Assembly (NCBI GenBank): GCA_029866215.1 | Contig: JARWZU010000020.1 | Location: forward strand, 1-33,855 | Reading direction: 5' to 3' | DNA length: 33,855 bases | From: Akkermansiaceae bacterium | GTDB lineage: Bacteria; Verrucomicrobiota; Verrucomicrobiia; Verrucomicrobiales; Akkermansiaceae | Shown: positions 1 to 8,085 of the stretch, in pieces | Numbering within the stretch: the stretch's first letter is position 1 | Layout of the letters: each line of letters starts with the position of its first letter | Made by a program: the position numbers and the translations under genes | The notes under the pieces: model-generated | What the model was told of the DNA's origin: nothing | Database searches by the model: none | Seen by the model: only the letters and a program-made list of their open reading frames with translations

Positions 1-291
1 TGCGACAACGCTCGCTCCATTGCGGAAATTATCCACGCCGGTCATCAGTTGTGAACGGGTGGGAGTGCAAAATGGAGTCACGTGGAAGTCGGCAAACCGC
101 ACGCTTTCAGCGTGAAGTTTGTCCACGTTGGGCGTCTTCGCCACCGGGTTGCCGTGGCATGAGTAGTCCCCATAGCCGGCATCGTCGACTAAGATGACGA
201 TGACGTTCGGTTTGGCACTGGGATCTGCTGCGTTAAGTGCCGCCAGTGGTGCCAGCAGCAACGCGGAGATTAATGGGATCATATGCTTCAT
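1..291 (-). CDS. Secreted sulfatase, N-terminal part (cut by window edge)
   Basis: Reading the minus strand from an ATG at 289-291 gives 97 codons that run off the left edge. The protein opens with a signal peptide (MKHMIPLISALLLAPLAALNA) followed by the sulfatase start PNVIVILVDDAGYGDYS, whose D36-D37 pair is the usual metal-binding pair. The segment VTPFCTPTR holds the C-x-P-x-R sulfatase signature; C75 is the residue oxidised to formylglycine. The family hydrolyses sulfate esters, and with two more sulfatases and a glycosidase upstream the likely substrate is a sulfated polysaccharide in the periplasm or outside the cell. It is the last visible gene of the minus-strand cluster, 143 bp after the glycosidase. 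An ATG at codon 4 is an alternative start. The subfamily cannot be judged from the N-terminus. Confidence 0.9.
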   Translation of the reverse strand, partial: MKHMIPLISALLLAPLAALNAADPSAKPNVIVILVDDAGYGDYSCHGNPVAKTPNVDKLHAESVRFADFHVTPFCTPTRSQLMTGVDNFRNGASVVA

Positions 292-434
292 TGCATTCAG
301 GTATTTGAAGTCGTTTTTTCCAAAGGGTATCAAGCGGAGTTTCGCACTTGTTCAGTGTGACCCATTGCCGCCCAGATGAGGCTCGCCGATGCAAGCGGGG
401 TTAAGAAGAGTCCTAGAGAGTCTTTATCATCGCG

Positions 435-1847
435 TTATTTCCCAATAACCTCGCCGGTGGGGTAAATGGTCCCATCGGCGGCAAAGTCGATGCCGGTGAT
501 CCAAAACTTTTGGCCGGGGAAGGGTTTTTCCCACATCCACATCGCTGTCCACCACTTGCCCTTCTCGTCTTGGAGCGGGCGCGAGTGTCCCCAGGCGTTG
601 TTCAGGAGCACATACCGCTTGCTGTAGGGGCCAAAAATATTCTTCGAACTGGCGACCATCGTGCTGCCCATTGTCTCCACGCCTTCGGGACGCAGGAATA
701 TATCGGCAGCCATCACGTAATAGGTATCACCGCGCTTGATCATACTGACACCTTCGAAGCCGACGAACGGATAGTTCTCGGGCGAAATTAACTTCATTGG
801 ACCATCGAGTCCGCTCATATCAGGTTTGAGTTTTCCCAAGAGGCCGTTGTTTCGGATAAGATACAACTGACCATCATCGTCGCGGAAAATATGTGAATCG
901 TACCCATCGCAAATCGGCTTGTCAGGCGAGGTCTCGCGATACGGCCCTTCGGGTTTGTCAGCCACGGCAATGCCGACGCCCCAATGGTGGTTCGGCATGC
1001 TGAAGTTGACGCCATAGACGATGATGTATTTACCGTTGAGGTAATGAAACTTCGGGGCGAAGATTGCCTGTTTTCCATTGGTGAGCGGATCGTTGCTCTT
1101 GAACGGTTCTTTGCACCACGTCGCGTTGTTTTTGAATGTCCAGACCCAGCCGAGGTCGGTCCAGTTTTTCAGGTCGGGGGAGCGATAGAGTTTCACGCCG
1201 TCATTATTCTTCCAGTGCTTGCCGCTCTTGTTATCGAAGAACAGCAGCCCGTCACCCTCGGTACCGGCGAATGTCCCGGTCATATAATAGTTCCCGTCGC
1301 CGCCACGAATGATATTAGCGTCGCGAAGCGTTTCTTCGATGAGAGCTTGCGGTTTGATTTCAGGGTAGGAGCCCTTCACCCACGGTTCGTGAACCAATTG
1401 AAAACCTGCCGGACCTTTGCCGTGGAAGGCATAGACGTTCACCCCAGGTTGCTCGTGGCGTATCGGCGTCAGTGGCCATGCCCGCCAACCATTGATGCTG
1501 GGATACCCCCCTTTCGTGTCTGTCTTTTTCCCGTTGACGTAAACCTCCACCGGCCCCGTGCCCGTTACTTTCGCGTAAGTGTTGTTGATAAACTCCCACG
1601 GTAGATCGCAGCGGATGCGAATCCACACCTCACCGTCCTTCGGCACCGCCGCCGGAATACTCGCCGCGTCTTCGGTCTTCGTCCACGCTGAGTCGTCAAA
1701 GTCCTTCGCCGTCCAAGCGGTGCTCGCCGGCGCTGTCAGCGTATAGCAAATGGATGACGTTGGTTTGACAGGTGTAGCGATGGGGTCTGAAGCAAAAGCA
1801 GTCAGCGGGAAGAGCAGCAGGGCGATAAGTGCAATTGTAGTTTTCAT
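435..1847 (-). CDS. GH43-like secreted glycoside hydrolase with N-terminal beta-sandwich domain
   Basis: 470 aa. Residues 1-19 are a signal peptide ending AFAS. Residues about 30-155 look like a galactose-binding/jelly-roll type domain (DDSAWTKTED, VWIRIRCDLP, VEVYVNGKK, common in GH2-like accessory domains). From about 170 a five-bladed propeller of the GH43/GH117 type begins. RDANIIRGGDGNYYMTGT gives candidate base D176, CDGYDSHIFRDDDG gives D317 as candidate pKa modulator, and GFEGVSM gives E365 as candidate general acid. SPDLKNWTDLG is a typical blade motif. GH43-clan enzymes mostly cleave alpha-L-arabinosides, xylosides or galactosides; the substrate here is not readable. It is flanked on the same strand by sulfatases (40 bp after the upstream one), so it probably acts on the same sulfated glycan. 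No clear Shine-Dalgarno sequence precedes the ATG. Confidence 0.8.
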   Translation of the reverse strand: MKTTIALIALLLFPLTAFASDPIATPVKPTSSICYTLTAPASTAWTAKDFDDSAWTKTEDAASIPAAVPKDGEVWIRIRCDLPWEFINNTYAKVTGTGPVEVYVNGKKTDTKGGYPSINGWRAWPLTPIRHEQPGVNVYAFHGKGPAGFQLVHEPWVKGSYPEIKPQALIEETLRDANIIRGGDGNYYMTGTFAGTEGDGLLFFDNKSGKHWKNNDGVKLYRSPDLKNWTDLGWVWTFKNNATWCKEPFKSNDPLTNGKQAIFAPKFHYLNGKYIIVYGVNFSMPNHHWGVGIAVADKPEGPYRETSPDKPICDGYDSHIFRDDDGQLYLIRNNGLLGKLKPDMSGLDGPMKLISPENYPFVGFEGVSMIKRGDTYYVMAADIFLRPEGVETMGSTMVASSKNIFGPYSKRYVLLNNAWGHSRPLQDEKGKWWTAMWMWEKPFPGQKFWITGIDFAADGTIYPTGEVIGK

Positions 1848-1887
1848 TTTTTCAAGTCTTTGCAGTCGTTGAATTCAATGGGCTAAC

Positions 1888-3375
1888 TTAATCGGTCATG
1901 TTGAGGTAGTGAAAATACCATTTCTTCTCTTCAAGGCTAAGCGGGTGATCGGGATCGCCCGCCGGTGCGAGCTGCTGGGTCCAATCCGATAGTTTCAGAG
2001 CCAAACCCCTGGCAATAGCGGGATGCTTTGTGATAAGATTTTGTTTTTCATGTTCATCGCTCGTAACATCAAAAAGATAATTCCCTTCACTGCCGGCCTG
2101 AATGTATTTCCACTGTCCGCTGCGAATGGCTGCTTGGTTCAAGAAACGCCAGTAGAGAGCGGCGTGCGGAGGCTGGGTATTTTCGCCGATCAGGTGCGGG
2201 ATGAGATTAACACCGTCGAGTTTGCTATCCGGCTGCAGCCCGGCGATGGCGACCGCCGTAGCTGCAATATCTAGCGTGCTGACCGGTTGATCATACACCT
2301 TGCCGGCAGGAAGCCGTCCCGGCCAACACATGATGAATGGCACGCGTATGCCACCTTCAGTTAGCATCCCTTTCTCTCCAACCCAAGGATCGTTTAGTGA
2401 ACCATCCCAATCAGCGCTCGAATTATTCACTGGCCGCAAATCCGCCTTGGGCTTCCCACGAGCAGCAGCGAGCGGCGCACCGTTATCAGATGTGAAGACG
2501 ATAAGCGTATTGTCATCGATCTGATATTTCTTGAGTGCGTCGCTAATTTCACCGACACCGTCATCAATCGCGGAAAGCATCGCTAGGGCGTGGCGCCTGC
2601 GCTCGGGCATCTCGCCGGGGAAGCGGGAAAGATACTTCTCAGTGGCCTCCAGCGGCACATGCGGACCGTAATATGCTAGATACAGGAAGAATGGCTGATC
2701 ATGGTTGCGTTTGAGGAATGCAAGGGCGGCGGCAGTTTGCGTTTCTAGCCGATACCCAGACTGTTTAACGATGGTGCCGTGCGGATCGAGCGTGTTGCCA
2801 TCGCAGTCAAACGTGGCTAAGTAGCTATCCATCTCGCCTTGGAAGCACTCATCAAAACCCTGGCCCAGCGCTGAATACGTTCTATACAATTGTCCGGGAA
2901 TCGCCACTCGACCATTTTTGCTGGGCGTAAGTTCGGGCAGATTCTTGCGCGCCCACTTGACGCAGGTGACGTTCGGTTCGAGATGCCACTTCCCAACCTG
3001 ACCACTGACATATCCTGCTTTTTTCAGTCGCTTAGGAATGGTCTGTTCATCCAAAGGCATCGGGGCCTCGGCGTTGTTGTTGAGACCGAATCTCTGTTGA
3101 TGGCGACCGCTCATCAGCCCGGCCCGTGAGGGTACGCACTGCGGTGCGGTGACGTAACCAGCCGTCATGCGCACGCCTCGCGAGGCGAGCCTATCGATGT
3201 TAGGTGTTTTGATATCGGAAACCTGGCGTTGGCTCGACAAGTCGGCATAGCCATGATCGTCCGTGAGGATGACGATGATGTTAGGTTTTCCTGCGGGCCT
3301 CGGTGCATCAGCAGCGTACAGGGCTGCCAGCGGTGTCAGTAGTAAGGCGGTGATGGGGAGGAGAATATTACTCAT
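1888..3375 (-). CDS. Secreted sulfatase (C-V-P-S-R type)
   Basis: 495 aa from the ATG at 3375, chosen because MSNILLPITALLLTPLAALYA is a good signal peptide. The frame is open to a TTG at 3435, overlapping the stop of the upstream sulfatase gene by 4 bases, and has further ATGs at 3414, 3402 and 3387, so the start is uncertain. Sulfatase hallmarks from the chosen start are D39-D40 (ILTDDHGYAD), C80 in the formylglycine motif APQCVPSRAG, K129/H131 in GKWHLEP, H239 in YYGPHVPLE, and D297-N298 in FTSDNGAP. The C-terminal part has the usual WRFLNQAAIRSGQWKYI core and ends normally. Length fits a complete bacterial sulfatase. It most likely removes sulfate esters from a polysaccharide outside the cytoplasm, together with the neighbouring sulfatases and GH43-like enzyme. 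Substrate position is not determinable. Confidence 0.92.
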   Translation of the reverse strand: MSNILLPITALLLTPLAALYAADAPRPAGKPNIIVILTDDHGYADLSSQRQVSDIKTPNIDRLASRGVRMTAGYVTAPQCVPSRAGLMSGRHQQRFGLNNNAEAPMPLDEQTIPKRLKKAGYVSGQVGKWHLEPNVTCVKWARKNLPELTPSKNGRVAIPGQLYRTYSALGQGFDECFQGEMDSYLATFDCDGNTLDPHGTIVKQSGYRLETQTAAALAFLKRNHDQPFFLYLAYYGPHVPLEATEKYLSRFPGEMPERRRHALAMLSAIDDGVGEISDALKKYQIDDNTLIVFTSDNGAPLAAARGKPKADLRPVNNSSADWDGSLNDPWVGEKGMLTEGGIRVPFIMCWPGRLPAGKVYDQPVSTLDIAATAVAIAGLQPDSKLDGVNLIPHLIGENTQPPHAALYWRFLNQAAIRSGQWKYIQAGSEGNYLFDVTSDEHEKQNLITKHPAIARGLALKLSDWTQQLAPAGDPDHPLSLEEKKWYFHYLNMTD

Positions 3376-3431
3376 GAAGTTAATCATACTTATGTAACTC
3401 ATCCTATTTATCATTTTATTTTCGATATTGC

Positions 3432-5048
3432 TCAAATCGCATCGCTACTTTTTTCAATCTGCTGTCTGACGTCCTTCCCTCCACTCGTTTTGTTGTCGAC
3501 GGGCTTTTTAGCCTTTTGAGTTTTCTTCCCAGGTTCGGGAGCCTTCGCGGTTGAATCATATGCCGGGTTTTTCACGGGAATCACGGCATCGATGTCTTTC
3601 AAGTGTTGATGAATCAGGGCGTCGAACTTCTTGACCATGTCCGGATGTTCGGCGGCCAAGTTCTTCGTCTCGCCGATGTCACTTTTTAGATTATAAAGTT
3701 CAAAGCGGTCGGTCTGTTCTGGGGTGTCGCAGAAGAAGCGGATGAGCTTCCAGTCGCCGCGCCGGACCCACACCGATGGAACCCCGCCAGTCGCCGGAAC
3801 GTAATGCGGGAAACTGCAGAATGCGGTGTCGCGCGGGGCACCCCTGCCCAACAAGGCCGGCGTCTGGCTAACGCCGTCAAACTTCACTGCCTGTTTCGGC
3901 ATTACTCGGGTCATGTCGAGAATCGTCGGATACCAATCAACACTCGACAGGAGCGCGTCGCTTCGGGAGTCGGGCTTCAACTTGCCGGGCCAAACCACCA
4001 CACATGGCACGCGGGTGCCGCCTTCATAAATCGTCGCCTTCCCGCCGCGTAGAGGCGCATTGCTAGTCGGCGGGATGCCATTCACGGGATCATTTATATC
4101 ATACTTAGTCCCCCGGATGCCGTCGATACGGTTAGACGTGTTCCCCCCGTTGTCAGAAAAGAAAACGATGATCGTGTTGTCTGAGAGCTTCAATTCATCG
4201 AGCACGTCGATCAGTCGTCCGACATTTTCATCGAAGGTCTGCACCATAGCACCATAGACAGGACACCGTTGCGGGTCTTTTGGATCCGCCTTGGCCTCAT
4301 ACTTCTTGATGAGGTCTGCTTTCCCATCAAACGGGCCGTGAACCGAAAACGCCCAGTAATTAAGGAAAAACGGTTTATCTTGGTTCGACCTAATGAACCG
4401 GATCGCCTCCGTTGCCATGCGGTCTTCGATGTGCTCGCCGGGCTGTCCCGTAAAATTTAACTCCGCAGGAAAACGCCAGGGGCCTTTATACGACCCAGTC
4501 GGTCCAGGACCAGAATAATGCGGCACGTCCACTTTGAAGCCCTGCTCGAGTGGACTGTACGGCTCCTGGCCCAGGTGCCATTTGCCGAAGTGCCCGGTTG
4601 TATAGCCGACATCGTGCAAGGCTTCGGCTAGGGTGTAATACTCGGTCTTGAGTCGTGTTGCAGTGGATACTTGCAGGGCTGGCTGAAACGGCGCTGCCTT
4701 TTCCACCAGCTTGGCTTCAAGCCGCACTACCGGGAGATGACAGGCAGGCTCTGTAATGCCGATCCTCGCCGGATACAGGCCGGTCATGATGCTCGCGCGC
4801 GTGGGCGAACATAACGGATTTGCCGCATAAGCTTGCGTGAACAGCATGCCGCGCTTCGCCAGTTTATCGAGATTCGGCGTCTCACAGAATTTGCTACCGT
4901 AAAGGCTGGTGTCCTTCCATCCCAGATCGTCTGCAAGGATGAAGACGACGTTCGGGCGTGGTGCGGACAGTTCTGCTTGAATCGCGCCGTGCATCAGGGT
5001 GGTCGCCGTAGCGGCGCAAATTGCTAGACGGATGATTTTGGGATTCAT
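3432..5048 (-). CDS. Secreted sulfatase (C-S-P-T-R type)
   Basis: 538 aa from the ATG at 5048. The frame is open to 5138, but the extra 30 residues are not signal-like, whereas MNPKIIRLAICAATATTLMH leads into a plausible signal peptide. Hallmarks are D40-D41 (FILADDLGWKD), C80 in ANPLCSPTRAS, K156/H158 in FGKWHLGQ, H237 in FSVHGPF, and D299-N300 in FFSDNGGN. The C-terminus carries a lysine-rich tail of about 30 residues (EPGKKTQKAKKPVDNK) that is not part of the catalytic fold. It is the first gene of the minus-strand sulfatase/glycosidase cluster. Its stop overlaps the extended reading frame of the next sulfatase, so the two are probably co-transcribed. The overall look resembles the arylsulfatase A-like enzymes abundant in marine polysaccharide degraders. 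Confidence 0.92.
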   Translation of the reverse strand: MNPKIIRLAICAATATTLMHGAIQAELSAPRPNVVFILADDLGWKDTSLYGSKFCETPNLDKLAKRGMLFTQAYAANPLCSPTRASIMTGLYPARIGITEPACHLPVVRLEAKLVEKAAPFQPALQVSTATRLKTEYYTLAEALHDVGYTTGHFGKWHLGQEPYSPLEQGFKVDVPHYSGPGPTGSYKGPWRFPAELNFTGQPGEHIEDRMATEAIRFIRSNQDKPFFLNYWAFSVHGPFDGKADLIKKYEAKADPKDPQRCPVYGAMVQTFDENVGRLIDVLDELKLSDNTIIVFFSDNGGNTSNRIDGIRGTKYDINDPVNGIPPTSNAPLRGGKATIYEGGTRVPCVVVWPGKLKPDSRSDALLSSVDWYPTILDMTRVMPKQAVKFDGVSQTPALLGRGAPRDTAFCSFPHYVPATGGVPSVWVRRGDWKLIRFFCDTPEQTDRFELYNLKSDIGETKNLAAEHPDMVKKFDALIHQHLKDIDAVIPVKNPAYDSTAKAPEPGKKTQKAKKPVDNKTSGGKDVRQQIEKSSDAI

Positions 5049-5493
5049 TTGATGGGTTGGCCGGTAATGCCCTAGGATTTGCAAAGGACTAAATTTAACC
5101 GTCTTCAAAGATTTGATCGCATGGAAGGAATTATTCACCGCTGGCCAAAAACTATCCCTAGGGATGATATGAAGATCGAACTATCCTGCAGTTTAGACGG
5201 TTTCGGCTAACCGTTACTTGCTAGACTGACCATGGTGCGCTTCGTCCATGATCCCTGAGGGGTTGAAGAAAACCCGCTTCCACTAGAACGGGCACTTTAG
5301 AAAAAACGAGTCCATGATCGTCATGACTTTGAAGCCCTCTTCATTGGTTAGGAGTCTTCTTTTTCATTTCACCGGTCTGGTCTCAGGTTTATTTGCCCCT
5401 CTCAGACCAGCAAAAGTTCTGAAAGCCCTCTGGCTCAGCCTGCCGGGACCACTTCACATTTTGGACCCGCGCCATTTGATAAACATTACTGAT
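5049..5493. other. Intergenic region without a convincing gene; possible relic sequence
   Basis: About 445 bp between the first sulfatase and the DeoR regulator. It contains a hairpin with perfect 7-bp arms (CTGGTCT at 5377-5383 and AGACCAG at 5404-5410, 20-base loop) and GATCATGGAC-type words that recur near 5250 and 5315. A plus-strand frame at 5314-5520 (68 codons) is open but resembles no family I know and has no ribosome binding site. On the minus strand, GGAGG precedes ATGs just after the regulator's stop, but these frames close within 3 to 28 codons. The promoter of the sulfatase cluster should lie here; I could not pick a -35/-10 pair with confidence. Confidence 0.5.
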
Positions 5494-6303
5494 TCATCCT
5501 CCTTGTCCCCCATTATGTAACATCATTTGGGCGGCTGGAACGTGTAGAACGGTGATGCCCTTGCGCACTAGCTTCGCCAGCAGCGTCGAGCGTTCGGGGT
5601 CGGCATCGGTGATTAGATAATCGACATGATCCAGCGGGCAAATCGAGCACAGCGCGTAATTCCCGATTTTACTGTGGTCGGCCAACACTACCACCTTGTC
5701 GGCATTGCAAATCATCGCCCGTTCGGCGGCAGCAATTTCCTCGTCAGTATTGTAGAGCCCCTGTTCCGTGATCCCTGCGACCGAGAGAAATGCCCACTTC
5801 GCATGGTATTGCTCAAGTCCGTGCACCGCTCCGGGTCCGACGAGCAGCCCGCCGCGCATGTAAACCTTGCCGCCTGAAAGATGCACATTTTGAGTCGATT
5901 TGAGCGCTTTACGCGTTCCCATGGCGTCGGCAAACCTCAATGAATTCGTGAAGATCTGCAGCGGGATGTCCGGCAGACAGGTGGCCAAATGATACGTGGT
6001 AGTACCCCCGTCGACAAATAGAGCATCGTCGGGTTTCAACAGACCCACCGCACGGCGCGCCAGGGCCGCCTTTTCTTCCGAAAACCGCACCTGCCGAAAC
6101 GCAAATGGCGACATCTGCCCACCAGAAGGCAAGCCAATGCCACCCCGATGGCGTTCCACCACGCCAGTCTCGGCCAAGATGGCGAAGTCCCGACGAATGG
6201 TGATCTCGCTCGCGGCCGTGAGTTCCTGCGCCCGACGCATCGACAGGGTCCTGCGCTCGGATACCGCCCGAATCATTTGGTCATGCCGTTCTTTTGCATT
6301 CAT
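5494..6303 (-). CDS. DeoR/GlpR-family transcriptional regulator
   Basis: 269 aa, the usual family length. Residues 5-56 form the DeoR winged helix (RHDQMIRAVSERRTL, recognition-helix region ASEITIRRDFAIL, then VVERHRGGIGLP). The rest is the sugar-phosphate-sensing domain: ALFVDGGTTTYHLA is the phosphate-binding loop, followed by IFTNSLRFAD, LSGGKVYMRGG, AFLSVAGITEQGLYNTDEE and VVLADHSKIG. Family members usually repress sugar-catabolic operons and are released by a phosphorylated sugar intermediate. The gene is divergent from the isomerase/dehydrogenase/rhaA operon across a 109-bp spacer with repeated motifs, so it probably represses that operon and itself; it may also affect the sulfatase cluster behind it. 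The inducer is unknown. A phosphate-binding sensor implies that some kinase or uptake phosphorylation step exists in the pathway. Confidence 0.93.
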   Translation of the reverse strand: MNAKERHDQMIRAVSERRTLSMRRAQELTAASEITIRRDFAILAETGVVERHRGGIGLPSGGQMSPFAFRQVRFSEEKAALARRAVGLLKPDDALFVDGGTTTYHLATCLPDIPLQIFTNSLRFADAMGTRKALKSTQNVHLSGGKVYMRGGLLVGPGAVHGLEQYHAKWAFLSVAGITEQGLYNTDEEIAAAERAMICNADKVVVLADHSKIGNYALCSICPLDHVDYLITDADPERSTLLAKLVRKGITVLHVPAAQMMLHNGGQGG

Positions 6304-6412
6304 AAAGCGATTTTACACAAGTGATCAAATTCGATCAGGAAAATGACCGGAAAACCGATTTAAGCAATGAAAATATGTTTGAAAATGACCGGATTAGCGT
6401 GTGCTTTGCGGC
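6304..6412. promoter_or_regulatory. Divergent promoter/operator region with direct repeats
   Basis: This spacer separates the deoR-type gene from the catabolic operon. Two exact copies of the 13-mer GAAAATGACCGGA lie at 6339-6351 and 6381-6393, 42 bp apart, about four helical turns. Next to them is the inverted repeat TGATC-AAATTC-GATCA (6322-6337), which contains TTCGA, a word common in GlpR/DeoR-type operators. Repeats at helical spacing between a repressor and its presumed target are likely operators for that repressor; this is inference. No convincing -35/-10 pair was identified. Confidence 0.6.
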
Positions 6413-8062
6413 ATGCAATTGCACCTCGGCATCAAAAGTGACCCTGTAGAGTACCGCTATTCGTACGAATGGCTTTTTCGTTTAATGGAGCAGGAACAAG
6501 TCTCCCATCTGCAACTCGGCACATTTTTTGAGATCTACCAACTGCCGGACGCGTGGTTTACCGACCTACGCCGCAAAGCGGAAGATCACGGAGTCACGAT
6601 CACGAGCGTGTTCACCGCACACCGCGAACTTGGCGGCTTTTTCCGCGACGATGGCCCCGGCTTCGAAGATGTGGCACGCAAGAATTTCGAGCGGCTCATC
6701 GACGTGTCCGCCTTGCTAGGCGCGAGGTCGATCGGCTCCAATCCAGGAGCAGTTCTGCGCGACCGGATGGGCACGAAGGCGCAAGGCTCCGAGACCTATC
6801 TGAGAAATTTCCGTGAGTTGCAGCGCCGGGCCGGGGATCTGGGGATTGAATGGCTGACGATCGAGCCAATGTCCTGTCTAGCAGAACCGCCGACGCTCCC
6901 TGAGGAAATGGTCGCCTACATGGAAGCAGTTTTGCCGGGTGGTCCTGGCGTGGCGCGGGCGGGTTATTGCATGGACATCTCCCACGGCTACGCCAACGCC
7001 GACAAAGAGATCATCCACGATCCGCTGACTCTGCTGCGCTCAGCGCTGGCATATACCAGCGAGATCCACCTAAAAAACACCGATGCGTTGTTCAACTCCA
7101 CGTTTGGCTTCGGCCCTGCGGAGTTGGCGAAAGGCATCATTGATGTGGCAGTCGTGCGCGATTTATTGCTGGCCGAAGCCGGGAAAATCCCGGTCGAGGA
7201 GTTGGTCGGCTACCTCGAAATTGGTGGCCCCAAACTGGGCCGCGATTATTCCGACGGAGATCTCGAACGCAATCTGCGCGAATCGTTTGCTCACCTCAAG
7301 GAACACTGGTTGTCTGCCCAAGTGGAGACTCCCCCACTCACCGAACGTCCGATAGAATTGAAATCGAGTTCGAAGATCTGGATAGAGCCATCCATCATGT
7401 GTGCCGATGCTGGGCATCTGGCCGACGAAATTCGCCGACTGGAGGCGCTCGGTGTCCATGCGCTGCACATCGACATCATGGATGCCCATTTTGTGCCGAA
7501 TCTGCCACTGGGACTCGGAATGATCGAGCAGATCCGCCCGCTAACAGCTTTGCCGTTCGATGCCCATTTGATGGTCGAAGACCCCGCGTTCTTCATTCCA
7601 CTGCTGGCGAAAATCGGCGTCCAATACGTCTCAGTGCATCTCGAGACCATGCCGCATGCCGACCGTGTGCTCGCCATGATTCGCGACCACGGCATGCAAG
7701 CCGGCCTCGCCTTCAATCCGGCAACTCCGCTCGATGCGCTCGACTACCTCTATCCACGTCTCGACTTCGTACTCATCATGACCGTGAACCCGGGATTTGC
7801 CGGGCAACAACTCGTGCCCACCGCACTGAAAAAAATTGCCGACTGTCGCGCTCGTCTCGCCGCGCTGGGTTCCACGATTCCTATCCAGGTCGATGGCAAC
7901 GTGAGTTTCGACAACATCCCTGCCATGGTGGCAGCAGGTGGCGACTGGTTGATTGCAGGAACCAGCAGCCTGTTTTCCAAACAGGCGTCGCGGAAAGAGA
8001 ATATGGCCCGAGCACTCGAGGCCGCCGCTACTGGACTGGCACAACGCAAGCAAGGAATCTAA
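6413..8062 (+). CDS. Fused sugar isomerase/epimerase-like TIM barrel + ribulose-phosphate 3-epimerase-like domain
   Basis: 549 aa from the ATG at 6413; a GTG at 6401 is in frame but less likely. Residues 1 to about 305 form an AP-endonuclease-2/xylose-isomerase-like barrel, with candidate metal ligands E151 (TIEPMS), D188 and H191 (CMDISHGY), then SEIHLKNTD and YLEIGGPKLG. Residues about 322-540 are a complete RPE/allulose-6-phosphate-epimerase-like domain: PSIMCAD start, H352 and D354 in HIDIMDAHFVPNLPLG, H385 in DAHLMVEDP, MTVNPGFAGQ, and D494 in IQVDGN. All four expected metal ligands are kept, as is the phosphate-loop region AAGGDWLIAGTSSLF. Each half is the length of a free-standing enzyme, so one chain may do two consecutive steps on a ketose phosphate. 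It is first in an operon with two dehydrogenases and rhaA. The substrate is unknown. Confidence 0.85.
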   Translation: MQLHLGIKSDPVEYRYSYEWLFRLMEQEQVSHLQLGTFFEIYQLPDAWFTDLRRKAEDHGVTITSVFTAHRELGGFFRDDGPGFEDVARKNFERLIDVSALLGARSIGSNPGAVLRDRMGTKAQGSETYLRNFRELQRRAGDLGIEWLTIEPMSCLAEPPTLPEEMVAYMEAVLPGGPGVARAGYCMDISHGYANADKEIIHDPLTLLRSALAYTSEIHLKNTDALFNSTFGFGPAELAKGIIDVAVVRDLLLAEAGKIPVEELVGYLEIGGPKLGRDYSDGDLERNLRESFAHLKEHWLSAQVETPPLTERPIELKSSSKIWIEPSIMCADAGHLADEIRRLEALGVHALHIDIMDAHFVPNLPLGLGMIEQIRPLTALPFDAHLMVEDPAFFIPLLAKIGVQYVSVHLETMPHADRVLAMIRDHGMQAGLAFNPATPLDALDYLYPRLDFVLIMTVNPGFAGQQLVPTALKKIADCRARLAALGSTIPIQVDGNVSFDNIPAMVAAGGDWLIAGTSSLFSKQASRKENMARALEAAATGLAQRKQGI

Positions 8063-8085
8063 CAACTTATCCCCAAACCCAAAAT

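Noticed and set aside
984-1604. 206-codon plus-strand frame
   Set aside because: Shadow of the GH43-like gene on the minus strand; no protein-like motifs.
7399-8085. N-terminal extension of the first dehydrogenase
   Set aside because: Translates as arginine/histidine-rich shadow of the epimerase domain; the ATG at 8086 starts the family sequence.
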